From the NCBI GenBank assembly GCA_024760505.1, contig CP058931.1, forward strand, positions 2,552,001 to 2,616,000: 64,000 nt of DNA. Reading direction: 5' to 3'. Source of the stretch: Nitrospira sp. (lineage in GTDB: Bacteria > Nitrospirota > Nitrospiria > Nitrospirales > UBA8639). The notes under the pieces are model-generated. The model did no database searches. It saw nothing but the letters and a program-made list of their open reading frames with translations, and was not told the DNA's origin. The translations under genes and the position numbers were made by a program. Below are positions 42,574 to 51,364 of this stretch, piece by piece. Each line of letters opens with the position of its first letter. Position 1 is the stretch's first letter.

Positions 42574-43560
42574 ATGGAATCTCGCGTACACCCACTCTTA
42601 CAGGTATCCAACCTCCGGACCTCCTTCTTCACCGACAAAGGAGAAATCAAAGCCGTCGATGATGTGAGCTTTTCCATTCGAGGCGGGCAGACGCTGGCCT
42701 TAGTGGGAGAGTCGGGCTGTGGAAAGTCCGTGGCGGCTCTCTCGATTATGCGACTAATCTCTTCTCCGGGACGTGTGATTGGCGGCACGATTCAGTTTAA
42801 AGGTCAAAATTTGCTGGATCTTTCGGAGAAGGACATGCGCCGGATTCGGGGAAAGTCCATCGGCATGGTCTTTCAGGAACCTATGACATCGCTGAATCCC
42901 GTGATGTCGATCGGCGATCAGATCGGCGAGGTGTTGAAAATTCATACGACCCTTTCGGATCGCGACATTCGGAAAGAAGTGATCAGCTTGTTAGAAAAGG
43001 TCCGCATTTCTGCTCCGGAGCGCCGGCTCGATCAATACCCCCATGAAATGTCGGGCGGGATGAAACAGCGTGTGATGATCGCCATGGCCCTGGCCTGTCA
43101 ACCTGATCTGTTGATTGCCGACGAACCGACTACAGCCCTGGATGTGACCATACAAGCGCAAATCCTGGATCTGCTGTCGGCTCTCCAAAAGGATATGGGC
43201 ATGGCTATTCTCCTGATTACGCATAACTTGGGGGTGGTCGCGCAATTTGCCCAGGATGTCATCGTCATGTATGCGAGTAAGATTGCCGAGCGGGCAACCG
43301 TGAAAGAATTATTCCGGAATCCCAGTCATCCCTACACGAGCGCGCTCTTGAAATCGCTGCCTCGACCGGGTGAACGTCAGGCCAGGCTGGAAGCGATTCC
43401 CGGAACGGTGCCGTCTCCTTTACAGTATCCGGTAGGGTGTCATTTTTCCTCCCGCTGTCCGGATGTGCTTGAGCATTGTCCGAGTCAGCCTCCACCCACG
43501 GTGCAAATAGGGGAGTCGCATGAAACCGTGTGCTGGTTATATGACAAAAAAGAGAAATGA
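42574..43560 (+). CDS. ABC transporter ATP-binding protein, OppD/DppD type
   Basis: A 328-residue ATPase. Walker A LVGESGCGKSVAALSIM, Q-loop FQEPMTSLNPVM, signature HEMSGGMKQRVMIAMALACQ (the MSGGM variant usual in OppD), Walker B PDLLIADEPTTALDVTIQ, and switch His ITHNLG. The C-terminal oligopeptide-transporter domain has the four-cysteine cluster region (GCHFSSRCPDVLEHCPSQ, then ETVCWLY) that can carry an Fe-S cluster. It energises import together with the next ATPase. Confidence 0.96.
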   Translation: MESRVHPLLQVSNLRTSFFTDKGEIKAVDDVSFSIRGGQTLALVGESGCGKSVAALSIMRLISSPGRVIGGTIQFKGQNLLDLSEKDMRRIRGKSIGMVFQEPMTSLNPVMSIGDQIGEVLKIHTTLSDRDIRKEVISLLEKVRISAPERRLDQYPHEMSGGMKQRVMIAMALACQPDLLIADEPTTALDVTIQAQILDLLSALQKDMGMAILLITHNLGVVAQFAQDVIVMYASKIAERATVKELFRNPSHPYTSALLKSLPRPGERQARLEAIPGTVPSPLQYPVGCHFSSRCPDVLEHCPSQPPPTVQIGESHETVCWLYDKKEK

Positions 43561-43632
43561 GAGAATAGATCTTCATGTCCAATTCTGTTGTAAAAAGATC
43601 CTTTATCCAACTGTAAGATTTCGTTGTGACTA

Positions 43633-44619
43633 ATGACTGAATCCACGACATCATTACTCCAAGTCACAGGATTAAAAAAATATTTTCCTGTTCGAAGCGG
43701 GATCTTTTCCCGTGTGTCGGCATGGGTCAAAGCGGTCGACGATGTTACCTTTCACATGAATCAGGGAGAGACGTTGGGCCTGGTCGGGGAGTCGGGTTGC
43801 GGAAAAACCACGGTGGGACGAAGCATTCTCCGACTCATGGAGCCGACTGCGGGAACGGTAACCTTCGAGGGAAAAGATGTGTTGGCACTCTCTTCGAAGG
43901 AGTTACGCCAGACACGTCGCCGGATGCAAATCATCTTTCAGGACCCGTATAGCTCACTCAATCCACGTATGACCATCGGGGCCATTGTGGCGGAGCCGCT
44001 CAAGATCCATGGGATCGCCAAAGGCCAGGACTTGCAGGATCAAGTGAATCAGTTGTTTGTTCGTGTGGGGTTGCGGCCGGAGCATCAGTCACGGTACCCG
44101 CATGAATTCTCAGGCGGCCAACGCCAGCGTGTGGGCATTGCGCGTGCCCTTGCGCTCAATCCAAAATTCATCGTCTGTGATGAAGCGGTATCGGCGCTGG
44201 ATGTGTCCATTCAAGCGCAAATCCTGAACCTTCTTCGCGATCTCCAGCAGGAATTTCACCTCTCCTATTTGTTCATTACGCATGATCTCAATGTGGTGCA
44301 ATATCTCGCAGACCGGATCGCGGTCATGTATGTGGGCAAGTTCGCGGAAGTCGCTCCTGCTGAGGATCTCTTTGGCAAGCCCAAGCATCCCTACACGCAG
44401 GCCCTGCTCTCCGCCAATCCGGTTCCCGATCCAACAGCGCCCTCCAAACGCATTATCCTTCCCGGCGATGTCCCGTCGCCCTTAAATCCTCCCGCCGGAT
44501 GCCGATTCCATCCTCGCTGCCCCGAAGTCATGGATGTCTGCAAAACAGTGGAACCAAAGTTGACTCAAATCGGTCCTCCCGAAAAAGGCCACCAAGTCTG
44601 GTGCCACCTGTATCCTTAG
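43633..44619 (+). CDS. ABC transporter ATP-binding protein, OppF/DppF type
   Basis: A 328-residue ATPase. Walker A LVGESGCGKTTVGRSIL, Q-loop FQDPYSSLNPRM, signature HEFSGGQRQRVGIARALALN, Walker B KFIVCDEAVSALDVSIQAQ, and switch ITHDLN. The C-terminal oligopeptide domain has cysteines (GCRFHPRCPEVMDVCK, QVWCHLY). It is the partner of the ATPase ending at 43560, separated by 72 bases. It is the last gene of the transporter operon; no clear terminator follows. Confidence 0.96.
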   Translation: MTESTTSLLQVTGLKKYFPVRSGIFSRVSAWVKAVDDVTFHMNQGETLGLVGESGCGKTTVGRSILRLMEPTAGTVTFEGKDVLALSSKELRQTRRRMQIIFQDPYSSLNPRMTIGAIVAEPLKIHGIAKGQDLQDQVNQLFVRVGLRPEHQSRYPHEFSGGQRQRVGIARALALNPKFIVCDEAVSALDVSIQAQILNLLRDLQQEFHLSYLFITHDLNVVQYLADRIAVMYVGKFAEVAPAEDLFGKPKHPYTQALLSANPVPDPTAPSKRIILPGDVPSPLNPPAGCRFHPRCPEVMDVCKTVEPKLTQIGPPEKGHQVWCHLYP

Positions 44620-45029
44620 TCAAGCTCGGACACAAGCGTTGCCTGTCTAACAAACACGCGTTTTGTAAAAATTTAATTTGTCTGTTCAGGTATTGAACGA
44701 ACCCGTGAAGATTCTGTTAGGCTTTACTCACCGGGTCATCCTGAGCCCACGGCGAAGGATCTGTGCCCAGGTATAGCAGCCAGGGTTAATTGTGGACTCA
44801 CTTCTTTCGGTCTGAATCATGATGGAAAAGACAGGTGAAGTCCTAGCCATTCGGTGCCACAGGGACAAGTCGTAACGGAACTATGGTCTTCCATATCTCA
44901 TGCCGACACCGCGAGATGGATAGCGTTGACAAGTTTATGAATCAAGAAGACAATCAAACAGAAAATTCCAGGACGTTTTTCATGTTATTCCTATCTGTGT
45001 AATCAATATTTGGCCGACCCATCTAAGAA
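44620..45029. other. Intergenic region with left inverted repeat
   Basis: About 410 bases between the transporter operon and the orphan nuclease-like gene. The only recognisable structure is the inverted repeat arm at 44735-44783. The last 100 bases are AT-rich and could hold the promoter of the downstream gene. Confidence 0.5.
44735..44783 (+). repeat. Left arm of a 49-bp inverted repeat
   Basis: GTCATCCTGAGCCCACGGCG and the following 29 bases match the reverse complement of 46146-46194 at about 44 of 49 positions. The GTCATCCTGAGC...GAAGGATCT core belongs to a type of dispersed bacterial palindromic repeat. Confidence 0.8.
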
Positions 45030-46088
45030 ATGACAGACTCACCAATTTCAGAATCAAATTCATTGATCGTCTCTCGGAAAATATTCGAAGGAACACGATA
45101 TGAAGCCACTGATGAAGACATAAGAGATTTATCAAGAAACATAATTCTGTTGGAACAGCGAGGGCTCACCGAATTGAATCGAAGACTTATTGAGTGTCGC
45201 ACAAGCGTTTGGGACACACTTGTTGAGCACAATTTTGCCGTTTCAATGGTTTCGGTGTTCGATCCCAACGTATCTATCTCCTATGAACCAACAGAGGGGT
45301 TGCAACGACCACCAGATTTTAAAATAACTAAAAATGCCATTACATATTGGATTCAAATAAAAAATTTATCGAGATTAGAAAGAGAGAACAAGCAGGCAAA
45401 AATTATTGAAGAAATTGAGAGGCAGATATCGGCAATCAAAATTAGTAAATTACTTGGCTGCAACCTTGCGGAAGATTTTTCCCGAAGCGACATTCCAGCT
45501 CTTATTGCTTATATTTCGAATGTAGCGAATACGGCTCCCGAAGGCGAAGAGTTTATCTTCGGAAATGAAACATCGCCAAAAGCAAAATTGGAATTTTGGC
45601 TTCCCAACCGAAAATCTTTATCTCATTTGTCTTTGGGTGTTTCCGGTGACATTGATATGGTTGACCAAACTGGGCTTGCCAAAGAACAAATCAAGCAAAG
45701 CGTTCGGAATGCAACTGGAGCGTTTGATTGGAGTGCCAATGAAAAAACCATCAATCTCGTTGCAATGGACTCTGAATCTCAAAAAGATATTGACATTTGC
45801 GAAGCCTTATTCGGTACAGAATTTGAGAGGCTTCGGGCAGGCCATCATAGTTGGGAGAGAAAGTCGGATGGCCTGTTTGAAGAGCACCCATTCAATGAAA
45901 GACTCGTTGGTTCAATTGCATTAAGGAGGAAAGATAAAGGGGTGCCTATAAGTAAATATAGGATGTTGTTTTTCCTCAATGAATCATTTTTGAATTGCAA
46001 GGAAAATATAACGAGCCTTTTCTCATTTGACCAAATTATCAGAAAATATATGCGCCCTCCTATGGGATTTGCAAACTTTGGTAATTAG
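45030..46088 (+). CDS. Orphan protein with PD-(D/E)XK-like motif
   Basis: A 352-residue protein with visibly lower GC and different codon use than its neighbours, suggesting transfer. Around residues 90-120 it has RPPDFKITKNAITYWIQIKN: a PD followed by a hydrophobic strand with QIK, the pattern of PD-(D/E)XK nucleases (Q replacing E). It has a Lys/Glu-rich helix after it and no membrane segment. No methylase or partner gene is adjacent. It could be a solitary restriction-type or repair nuclease, or an inactive relative; the rest is unrecognised. It is bracketed by 49-bp inverted repeats. Confidence 0.6.
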   Translation: MTDSPISESNSLIVSRKIFEGTRYEATDEDIRDLSRNIILLEQRGLTELNRRLIECRTSVWDTLVEHNFAVSMVSVFDPNVSISYEPTEGLQRPPDFKITKNAITYWIQIKNLSRLERENKQAKIIEEIERQISAIKISKLLGCNLAEDFSRSDIPALIAYISNVANTAPEGEEFIFGNETSPKAKLEFWLPNRKSLSHLSLGVSGDIDMVDQTGLAKEQIKQSVRNATGAFDWSANEKTINLVAMDSESQKDIDICEALFGTEFERLRAGHHSWERKSDGLFEEHPFNERLVGSIALRRKDKGVPISKYRMLFFLNESFLNCKENITSLFSFDQIIRKYMRPPMGFANFGN

Positions 46089-46145
46089 GCCAACAAGAGA
46101 AATGCGGAAGAAGCATGATCGGCTGAATAGACTACCTGTCGAGCA

Positions 46146-46194
46146 CTGGCTTCTACACCTTGGCACAGATCCTTCGCCGCCGGCTCAGGATGAC
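46146..46194 (-). repeat. Right arm of the 49-bp inverted repeat
   Basis: Reverse-complement partner of 44735-44783, with about five differences. The interval 46089-46375 otherwise holds no supported gene. Confidence 0.8.
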
Positions 46195-46375
46195 AATCTA
46201 GGTAGGGCCTCATCGAGTCATCCCGTATTCGTCCAGTCTCTGAATGGGGAAATCTCAGTTTTCACAAAATATTCTTAGAGTTTCATTTTTGTTTGGGTCT
46301 GAACAAGTACGTATTGTCCGCGCCTCTTTTTGTTAGGGCACATTCCGATATAATGACTATGAGGATGGATTCATA

Positions 46376-48034
46376 ATGAATGACTCCTACACCATTGGCA
46401 CGCTTCTCCTGGACCGTTTGTACAAGCTGGGGTTGCATCATATTTTTGGTATTCCCGGCGATTATGTGTTGACGCTCTTTAAGCTCATCGAAGAATCGCC
46501 TATCCGGCATATCGGAACGACCCGGGAAGATTGCGCTGGCTTTGCGGCGGATGCCTATGCGCGCATACATGGGATCGGCGGCGCATGTGTGACCTATTGC
46601 GTGGGTGGGTTGAATATGGTGAATGCCGTTGCCTGTGCGTATGCCGAGCGGTCGCCGGTAGTGTTGATCTCCGGCTCACCCGGGCTGAATGAACGAGTCA
46701 ATAACCCCTTCCTTCACCACATGGTCCGTGATTTCTCGACCCAGCGTGATGTCTTTGAAAAGATAACGGTGGCTTCCGTCGTGTTGGACGACCCTCATAC
46801 TGCCGAACGGGAGATTGACCGGGCTTTGAAGGCCTTAATGCAATTCAAGCGGCCCATCTATTTGGAGATTCCACGAGACCTCGTGATGACTCCCGTGCAG
46901 GTGGCCTCAACCAAGCCACCGACAGTCACGACCTGCCAGAGTGATCCGGCGGCACTCAAAGAAGCCGTTGCCGAAGTTCGCGGCATTCTGTCCGGTGCCG
47001 AACGACCGGTTATTCTGGCCGGCGCCGAAATCCATCGATTCGGTCTTCAGGACCAATTGACCGAACTGGTCGAGCATATGAATGTGCCCATCGCCACGAC
47101 CTTGCTGGGGAAGTCCGTCCTTCGCGAAGACCATCCATTGAATATCGGGGTGTATGGCGGACTGGTGGGGCGGGAAGAAATTCTGGAGTTCGTGGAAAAT
47201 GCCGACTGTCTGCTGACCTTAGGAACATTGCTTACCGATGTTGAGGACGTCAAAGCACATGCCACGCTCCTGGCGGCAGGCCGGACCGTTCATGCGACGG
47301 CGGACTCCATTGCTATCAAGCATCATAAATATGAAGACGTCCGTTTTGAAGATTTTATCCGAGCCCTGGTGGCGTCCCCCTTGCCGTCATTTCCTGCACG
47401 AGCGCTCCCGCCACGGGACAGCATCCGGTTTGATCCACCTGGTCCGGACGCGGCAGTGACCCTTCGCAATGTGTTCGGGTATTTGGATGGTTTGCTCAAC
47501 GAGAAGACGGTGGTGATTGCGGATGTCGGGGAGTCGCTGTTTGCCGCTGCGGATCTGCGTGTACGAAAAAGTGCGGAGTTTCTGTCTCCGGCCTATTACA
47601 CCTCCATGGGATTTAGTGTCCCGGCCGCTCTCGGTGCGGGGTTTGCTGATCCAGGCCTGAGGCCACTTGTGTTAGTAGGCGACGGTGCCTTCCAAATGAC
47701 CGGCACTGAATTGTCCACCTGTATTCGCTATGGGCAGGCCCCCATCGTGGTAGTGCTGAATAATCGCGGCTATGGGACGGAACGGGAAATTCTTGAAGGT
47801 CCGTTCAATGACATCCATGAATGGCAGTATGAGAAGATTTGTGATGTGTTGGGTGGAGGTGTGGGCCATCGAGTGGGCACGTTCGGGGACTTAGTCCACG
47901 CTTTGAGTATTGCCGTTGATGATCATAAGCAGGTTCATGTGCTGAATGTGCTGCTTGATCCTCGTGACCGATCCACCGCCATGAAACGCGTTGCCCAGCG
48001 ATTGGCCAAACGGATGGCGGGACAAAAGACCTGA
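46376..48034 (+). CDS. Thiamine diphosphate-dependent 2-oxoacid decarboxylase
   Basis: A 552-residue enzyme of the pyruvate/indolepyruvate decarboxylase family, cytoplasmic. N-terminal PYR domain with GIPGDYVLTLFKL and the ThDP-activating Glu in GTTREDCAGFAADAYAR; central domain; C-terminal PP domain with the ThDP/Mg motif LVGDGAFQMTGTEL ... VVVLNNRGYGTE (GDG-x~25-NN). The family decarboxylates pyruvate, indolepyruvate or branched 2-oxoacids to aldehydes; substrate choice cannot be read here. GAGGATGG lies before the ATG. No pathway partners adjoin it. Confidence 0.93.
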   Translation: MNDSYTIGTLLLDRLYKLGLHHIFGIPGDYVLTLFKLIEESPIRHIGTTREDCAGFAADAYARIHGIGGACVTYCVGGLNMVNAVACAYAERSPVVLISGSPGLNERVNNPFLHHMVRDFSTQRDVFEKITVASVVLDDPHTAEREIDRALKALMQFKRPIYLEIPRDLVMTPVQVASTKPPTVTTCQSDPAALKEAVAEVRGILSGAERPVILAGAEIHRFGLQDQLTELVEHMNVPIATTLLGKSVLREDHPLNIGVYGGLVGREEILEFVENADCLLTLGTLLTDVEDVKAHATLLAAGRTVHATADSIAIKHHKYEDVRFEDFIRALVASPLPSFPARALPPRDSIRFDPPGPDAAVTLRNVFGYLDGLLNEKTVVIADVGESLFAAADLRVRKSAEFLSPAYYTSMGFSVPAALGAGFADPGLRPLVLVGDGAFQMTGTELSTCIRYGQAPIVVVLNNRGYGTEREILEGPFNDIHEWQYEKICDVLGGGVGHRVGTFGDLVHALSIAVDDHKQVHVLNVLLDPRDRSTAMKRVAQRLAKRMAGQKT

Positions 48035-48299
48035 GATTCCTTTTTAACTTTGCTCTGCTATGAGCGCCACACTAGAAAATTTTTTTAAAGAATTTGGCTT
48101 AGTTTTCCTCGTGCACGGAGCTGCTTTCGAGATTCAAGCTGGGTGCCTGTTTAGGATCTTCTAAAGATCATAGCACCAAACCGTTCCCCTACGAGACGCA
48201 CTGACGAGTTGTTTAACGTTCGACTGTTAATGCCCTATCCCCCTTGCACTCTTTGAGGAGAAGGGAGATATTTTTGTTCAAAGTTGAAATATTGACGAG

Positions 48300-48554
48300 C
48301 TAACGAAGAAGTTTGTCATAGTCGGCGTGAATTCCGATCCAAAACCACAGGACCCCATCCGAAACGTCAACGCCAAGCACGCGATAGTGTAAACCTACTC
48401 GAGCTGACCAATAACGAGTGACTTTTTTGAATTGCAGAGAGGCATGACGCGGGTTAGTCTTTAGCTGCTCAATGGCCTTATCAGCAAGAACCTGAATGGG
48501 AGAAGGAAGAGACCCATAGCAAGACCAAAATTCAGGAGAGGCGTAGTGATTCAA
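48300..48554 (-). CDS. RelE/ParE-superfamily toxin-like protein
   Basis: An 84-residue protein of ParE/RelE size and layout: an N-terminal helix pair (SPEFWSCYGSLPSPIQVLAD, IEQLKTNPRH), then strands SLQFKKVTRYWSARVGLHYR and GVLWFWIGIHADYDKLL, where the WIGxHADYDKLL ending is common in this group. It overlaps the antitoxin-like gene upstream by four bases (ATGA). The family inhibits translation or gyrase; which applies here is unknown. Confidence 0.8.
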   Translation of the reverse strand: MNHYASPEFWSCYGSLPSPIQVLADKAIEQLKTNPRHASLQFKKVTRYWSARVGLHYRVLGVDVSDGVLWFWIGIHADYDKLLR

Positions 48555-48751
48555 AACTTGGTCGATTGTCCAGCTTTGTGGGCGAGAATATTTCGCTCAG
48601 CGATGGAATCAAGTTTTCCCGTCTCGACATCATCGGTAAACTGAGCATCCCAGGCCTGGGCATCAAATGAGGCATACCATGCACGAAATTTGGCCAGTTC
48701 CTCCGGCGAGAGAGTCCTTATCTGTTGTTCAATCGATTCAATCTTACTCAT
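48551..48751 (-). CDS. Antitoxin-like partner protein
   Basis: A 66-residue protein with MSKIESIEQQIRTLSPEELA and KFRAWYASFDAQAWDAQFTD, a pattern I know from antitoxins paired with RelE/ParE-like toxins of this type. The tail SIAERNILAHKAGQS would contact the toxin. It is the first gene of the two-gene operon, overlapping the toxin start. It would bind the toxin and perhaps repress the operon. Confidence 0.75.
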   Translation of the reverse strand: MSKIESIEQQIRTLSPEELAKFRAWYASFDAQAWDAQFTDDVETGKLDSIAERNILAHKAGQSTKF

Positions 48752-49104
48752 TTAAATACCTCACCATATAGATAGAAAAAGTATATCAAGAGACATGGCT
48801 GCTGTCAGCTATCGACCATCGCATAATGGTAGCTTCTACGGGCCACTCGGGTGTGCAAGGCCTTGCTATTATAATTTTTCCACCAAATGAAACCTATGGA
48901 ATCGCTGGTTATCCCTGAGCTACCTTTGCACGTAGCTCATGGGGGCTCTCATCTCACAATTCTCTGTAAACCCCTTTCATTTTTCGCTTTCACGATATTC
49001 ATCAAAAACCCTTGTCCTGATTGGTTGCGGGCTTGATTCATGCGCCCGTATAATGATCTGGTTTGTGACAAATTTTTCCTTTCAGCCAGGATAGGACCCT
49101 TCTT
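48752..49104. other. Divergent intergenic region
   Basis: About 350 AT-rich bases between the antitoxin start and the Memo-like gene. It should carry both promoters; no specific elements could be supported. Confidence 0.35.
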
Positions 49105-50373
49105 ATGAGTACCGAGACCGTTGAAAAAGATTCCAAAAACTACCCGATTCTCCGGAATTTGCAATATTCCCCGCTGAAGCAGGGGGAGGAGCAATACATT
49201 GTGTTGTGGGACCCTTCCGGCCTGTCTTCTGAAAAACTGGTATTGCCGCTGAATTTTTTCTATCTGTTTCAGTTTTTTGATGGCGAACATTCTCTGGAAC
49301 AGGTTGGGGCCGAGTATCTCAAGAAGTATGGCGAATTTATGATGCCGGATCGCCTCACAAAATTGGTGAGCGATCTGGACGAGAAATTGTTTTTGGAAGG
49401 AGAGCGACTGAAGCAGGTCCAAGCGCAAGCTTTTGAGGCCTATCGAAAGCTTGAATCGAGACCCATGGCGTTCGCCGGGCAACAATATGAATCCGATCCG
49501 GCCAAATTGCGAGCGCAGATCGATGGGTTTTATTCCTCCAAAGAAGGTCCGGAAAAAGGGAAAGCGGAATGTGCCGGTCAGACGATTAAAGGGCTTGTCG
49601 CCCCGAATTTTGAATTGAAAGGTGCCGGGCCTATTTACGCGTGGGGCTATCAGGAATTACGGGAAGGCCAGGTCCCGGATGTGTTGGTGTTGATCGGTAC
49701 GTGCCATGCCGGTCTCGAAGGGGGAATTGCCTTTACGGATAAGGATTTCGAAACGCCGTTTGGGACCGTGCCGGTTAATCGAGCGATTATCGACTTAATC
49801 CGCAAAGAAACCGGTGAAACTTTTTTTGTGGAAGATATTGCCCATCTTCGGGAGCATAGTCTGGAGTTGCAACTGCCGTTTCTCAAACATGCGCTGGGTG
49901 AAGGGCGGGAGATTTCCATTGTGCCGATTCTCGTGGATTTTCCTCCGGAGACATTGACAGGTGGGGAGTATCAACAGCTCTTTCACCGCATTGATCAATT
50001 TCTCACGATTACCAAACGTGCGATCCAGGCCAGCGGGCAGCAGGTGTGTGTCATTGGCAGCGCCAATCTGGCGCATATCGGAATTCGCTATGGAGACAAA
50101 ACGCCTCCCACTGATTTTTCATTTCACCGATGTATGCAGATTGATCTGGAAATGTTGAAGAAGGCGGAAGAAGCGGACCCGGAAGGGTTTGCAGAATTTA
50201 TCTTGAAAGAGGGGAATCAGCGGCGTATTTTAGGATTTGGGGTCATTTTTTCCCTGATGAAACTGCTCAAGCGTGATGGGGAGGACTTCAAAGGGCAGGT
50301 GCTACGCTATGATCGGGGTATTACCGATCAGTTTAATTCGACGGTGACCTACGCCAGTATCGTGTTTGTCTAA
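49105..50373 (+). CDS. Memo-like (AmmeMemoRadiSam system protein B type) protein
   Basis: A 422-residue protein. Residues ~1-120 are a separate N-terminal domain (FYLFQFFDGEHSLEQVGAEY, resembling a PqqD-like winged helix). Residues ~150-420 are Memo-like: GLVAPNFELKGAGPIYAWGY, VLVLIGTCHAGLEGG, FFVEDIAHLREHSLELQLPF, and VIGSANLAHIGIRYGD. In the family the first segment is normally PHAGY with a metal-binding His; here the equivalent reads PNFEL, while the later His (GTCHAG) and HSLELQ region remain. Function in bacteria is unclear. It stands alone, without the AMMECR1 and radical SAM partners. Confidence 0.85.
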   Translation: MSTETVEKDSKNYPILRNLQYSPLKQGEEQYIVLWDPSGLSSEKLVLPLNFFYLFQFFDGEHSLEQVGAEYLKKYGEFMMPDRLTKLVSDLDEKLFLEGERLKQVQAQAFEAYRKLESRPMAFAGQQYESDPAKLRAQIDGFYSSKEGPEKGKAECAGQTIKGLVAPNFELKGAGPIYAWGYQELREGQVPDVLVLIGTCHAGLEGGIAFTDKDFETPFGTVPVNRAIIDLIRKETGETFFVEDIAHLREHSLELQLPFLKHALGEGREISIVPILVDFPPETLTGGEYQQLFHRIDQFLTITKRAIQASGQQVCVIGSANLAHIGIRYGDKTPPTDFSFHRCMQIDLEMLKKAEEADPEGFAEFILKEGNQRRILGFGVIFSLMKLLKRDGEDFKGQVLRYDRGITDQFNSTVTYASIVFV

Positions 50374-50374
50374 C

Positions 50375-50583
50375 GGGTCTGTTGAAAAAAGCCGCCAGCG
50401 GCGTTCCCTGCCTTCGCCGGGCCTCCTTCGCCGAAGTAGCTACGAAGGCTGAAAGCGGCTTCACGTCTACGCGCTGAAGCGCTTCGACGCGCAAGCGCGC
50501 AGGCAGGTCCCCATTTTTCCGTGCTCACGTATTACACCTACGCTCCGTGCGAAAAAAGGGCTGTGGCCTTGCTGGACGGACCC
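50375..50583 (-). repeat. Dispersed repeat, copy A
   Basis: This 209-base element is related to 53114-53338 and 58652-58806. It shares the blocks TTGAAAAAAGCCGCC, GGCGTTCCCTGCCTTCGCCG and GCAGGCAGGTCCCC, and the GGCCTTGCTGGAC end. The ends GGGTC and GACCC pair with each other. It fills most of the gap between the Memo-like gene and the cyclophilin gene. Confidence 0.8.
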
Positions 50584-50698
50584 TTCGGGAAGACTCAGGG
50601 CATGCTTTTTGGAACCGACCCGAATCTTCCGAGGGGCGGTATGACTGTGCGACGTTTTGCCCTCGGAGATTAGTATTATTCAACACTCCGCTTAAGGG

Positions 50699-51232
50699 CT
50701 ATTCTTCTGCTCTGATCTTCATTGGTACCGGTTCCAACGGATTGTCCCGGCTATCGCATGGCAAGGCGGCAATCTGATCCACCACCTCCATACCTTTCAC
50801 CACCCTGCCGAACACCGTATACATGCGATCAAGACTGCTGGTGTCTTCCACGATGATATAGAACTGCGATCCGCTATCGGAAATATCCCGGGTGGCATCG
50901 GGATTTCGTGGAACTTTGGCCATGGCAACCGTCCCGCGACGGTGAGGTCGATCACTCGGTTCGGCCGGGAGGCTAAACCCTGGTCCCCCGGTGCCATGGA
51001 GTTCCCGGTTAGGATGTTTGCTCAATGGGTCGCCACCCTGGATCAGAAAATTCGGGACGACTCTGTGGAATGTCGTGTCATCATAAAATTTCAGTCTGAT
51101 GAGATTGAGGAAGCTTTCCACATGTCGGGGCGCGTCGTCCGTAAAAAAGCGGATTTCTATTTCCCCGAATTTTGTGGAGATAATGGCCTTGGGATTTTTC
51201 TTTTTGAATTGTAAGGGAGATGGTGTCGTCAC
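50699..51232 (-). CDS. Cyclophilin-type peptidyl-prolyl isomerase
   Basis: A 177-residue cytoplasmic cyclophilin (no signal peptide). It catalyses cis-trans isomerisation of prolyl bonds. Signatures: ISTKFGEIEIRFFTDDAPRH, then FYDDTTFHRVVPNFLIQGGD with the catalytic Arg and Phe, and GSQFYIIVEDTSSLDRMYTV followed by FGRVVKGMEVVDQIA. The active-site Trp of eukaryotic forms is absent, as in most bacterial ones. It is transcribed toward the dispersed repeat, which could end its message. Confidence 0.92.
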   Translation of the reverse strand: MTTPSPLQFKKKNPKAIISTKFGEIEIRFFTDDAPRHVESFLNLIRLKFYDDTTFHRVVPNFLIQGGDPLSKHPNRELHGTGGPGFSLPAEPSDRPHRRGTVAMAKVPRNPDATRDISDSGSQFYIIVEDTSSLDRMYTVFGRVVKGMEVVDQIAALPCDSRDNPLEPVPMKIRAEE

Positions 51233-51364
51233 GGTTCTGGCACTCTACCAAGGGATCGCAAAGTTCATCAAGCATCACGGACGTGTGGGTGAAGAAGAAG
51301 CACAGAAATATGTGTTGACAAGAGACAATGTCCGCACTTCCGGCATAGTATGGCTGTGAAAATG

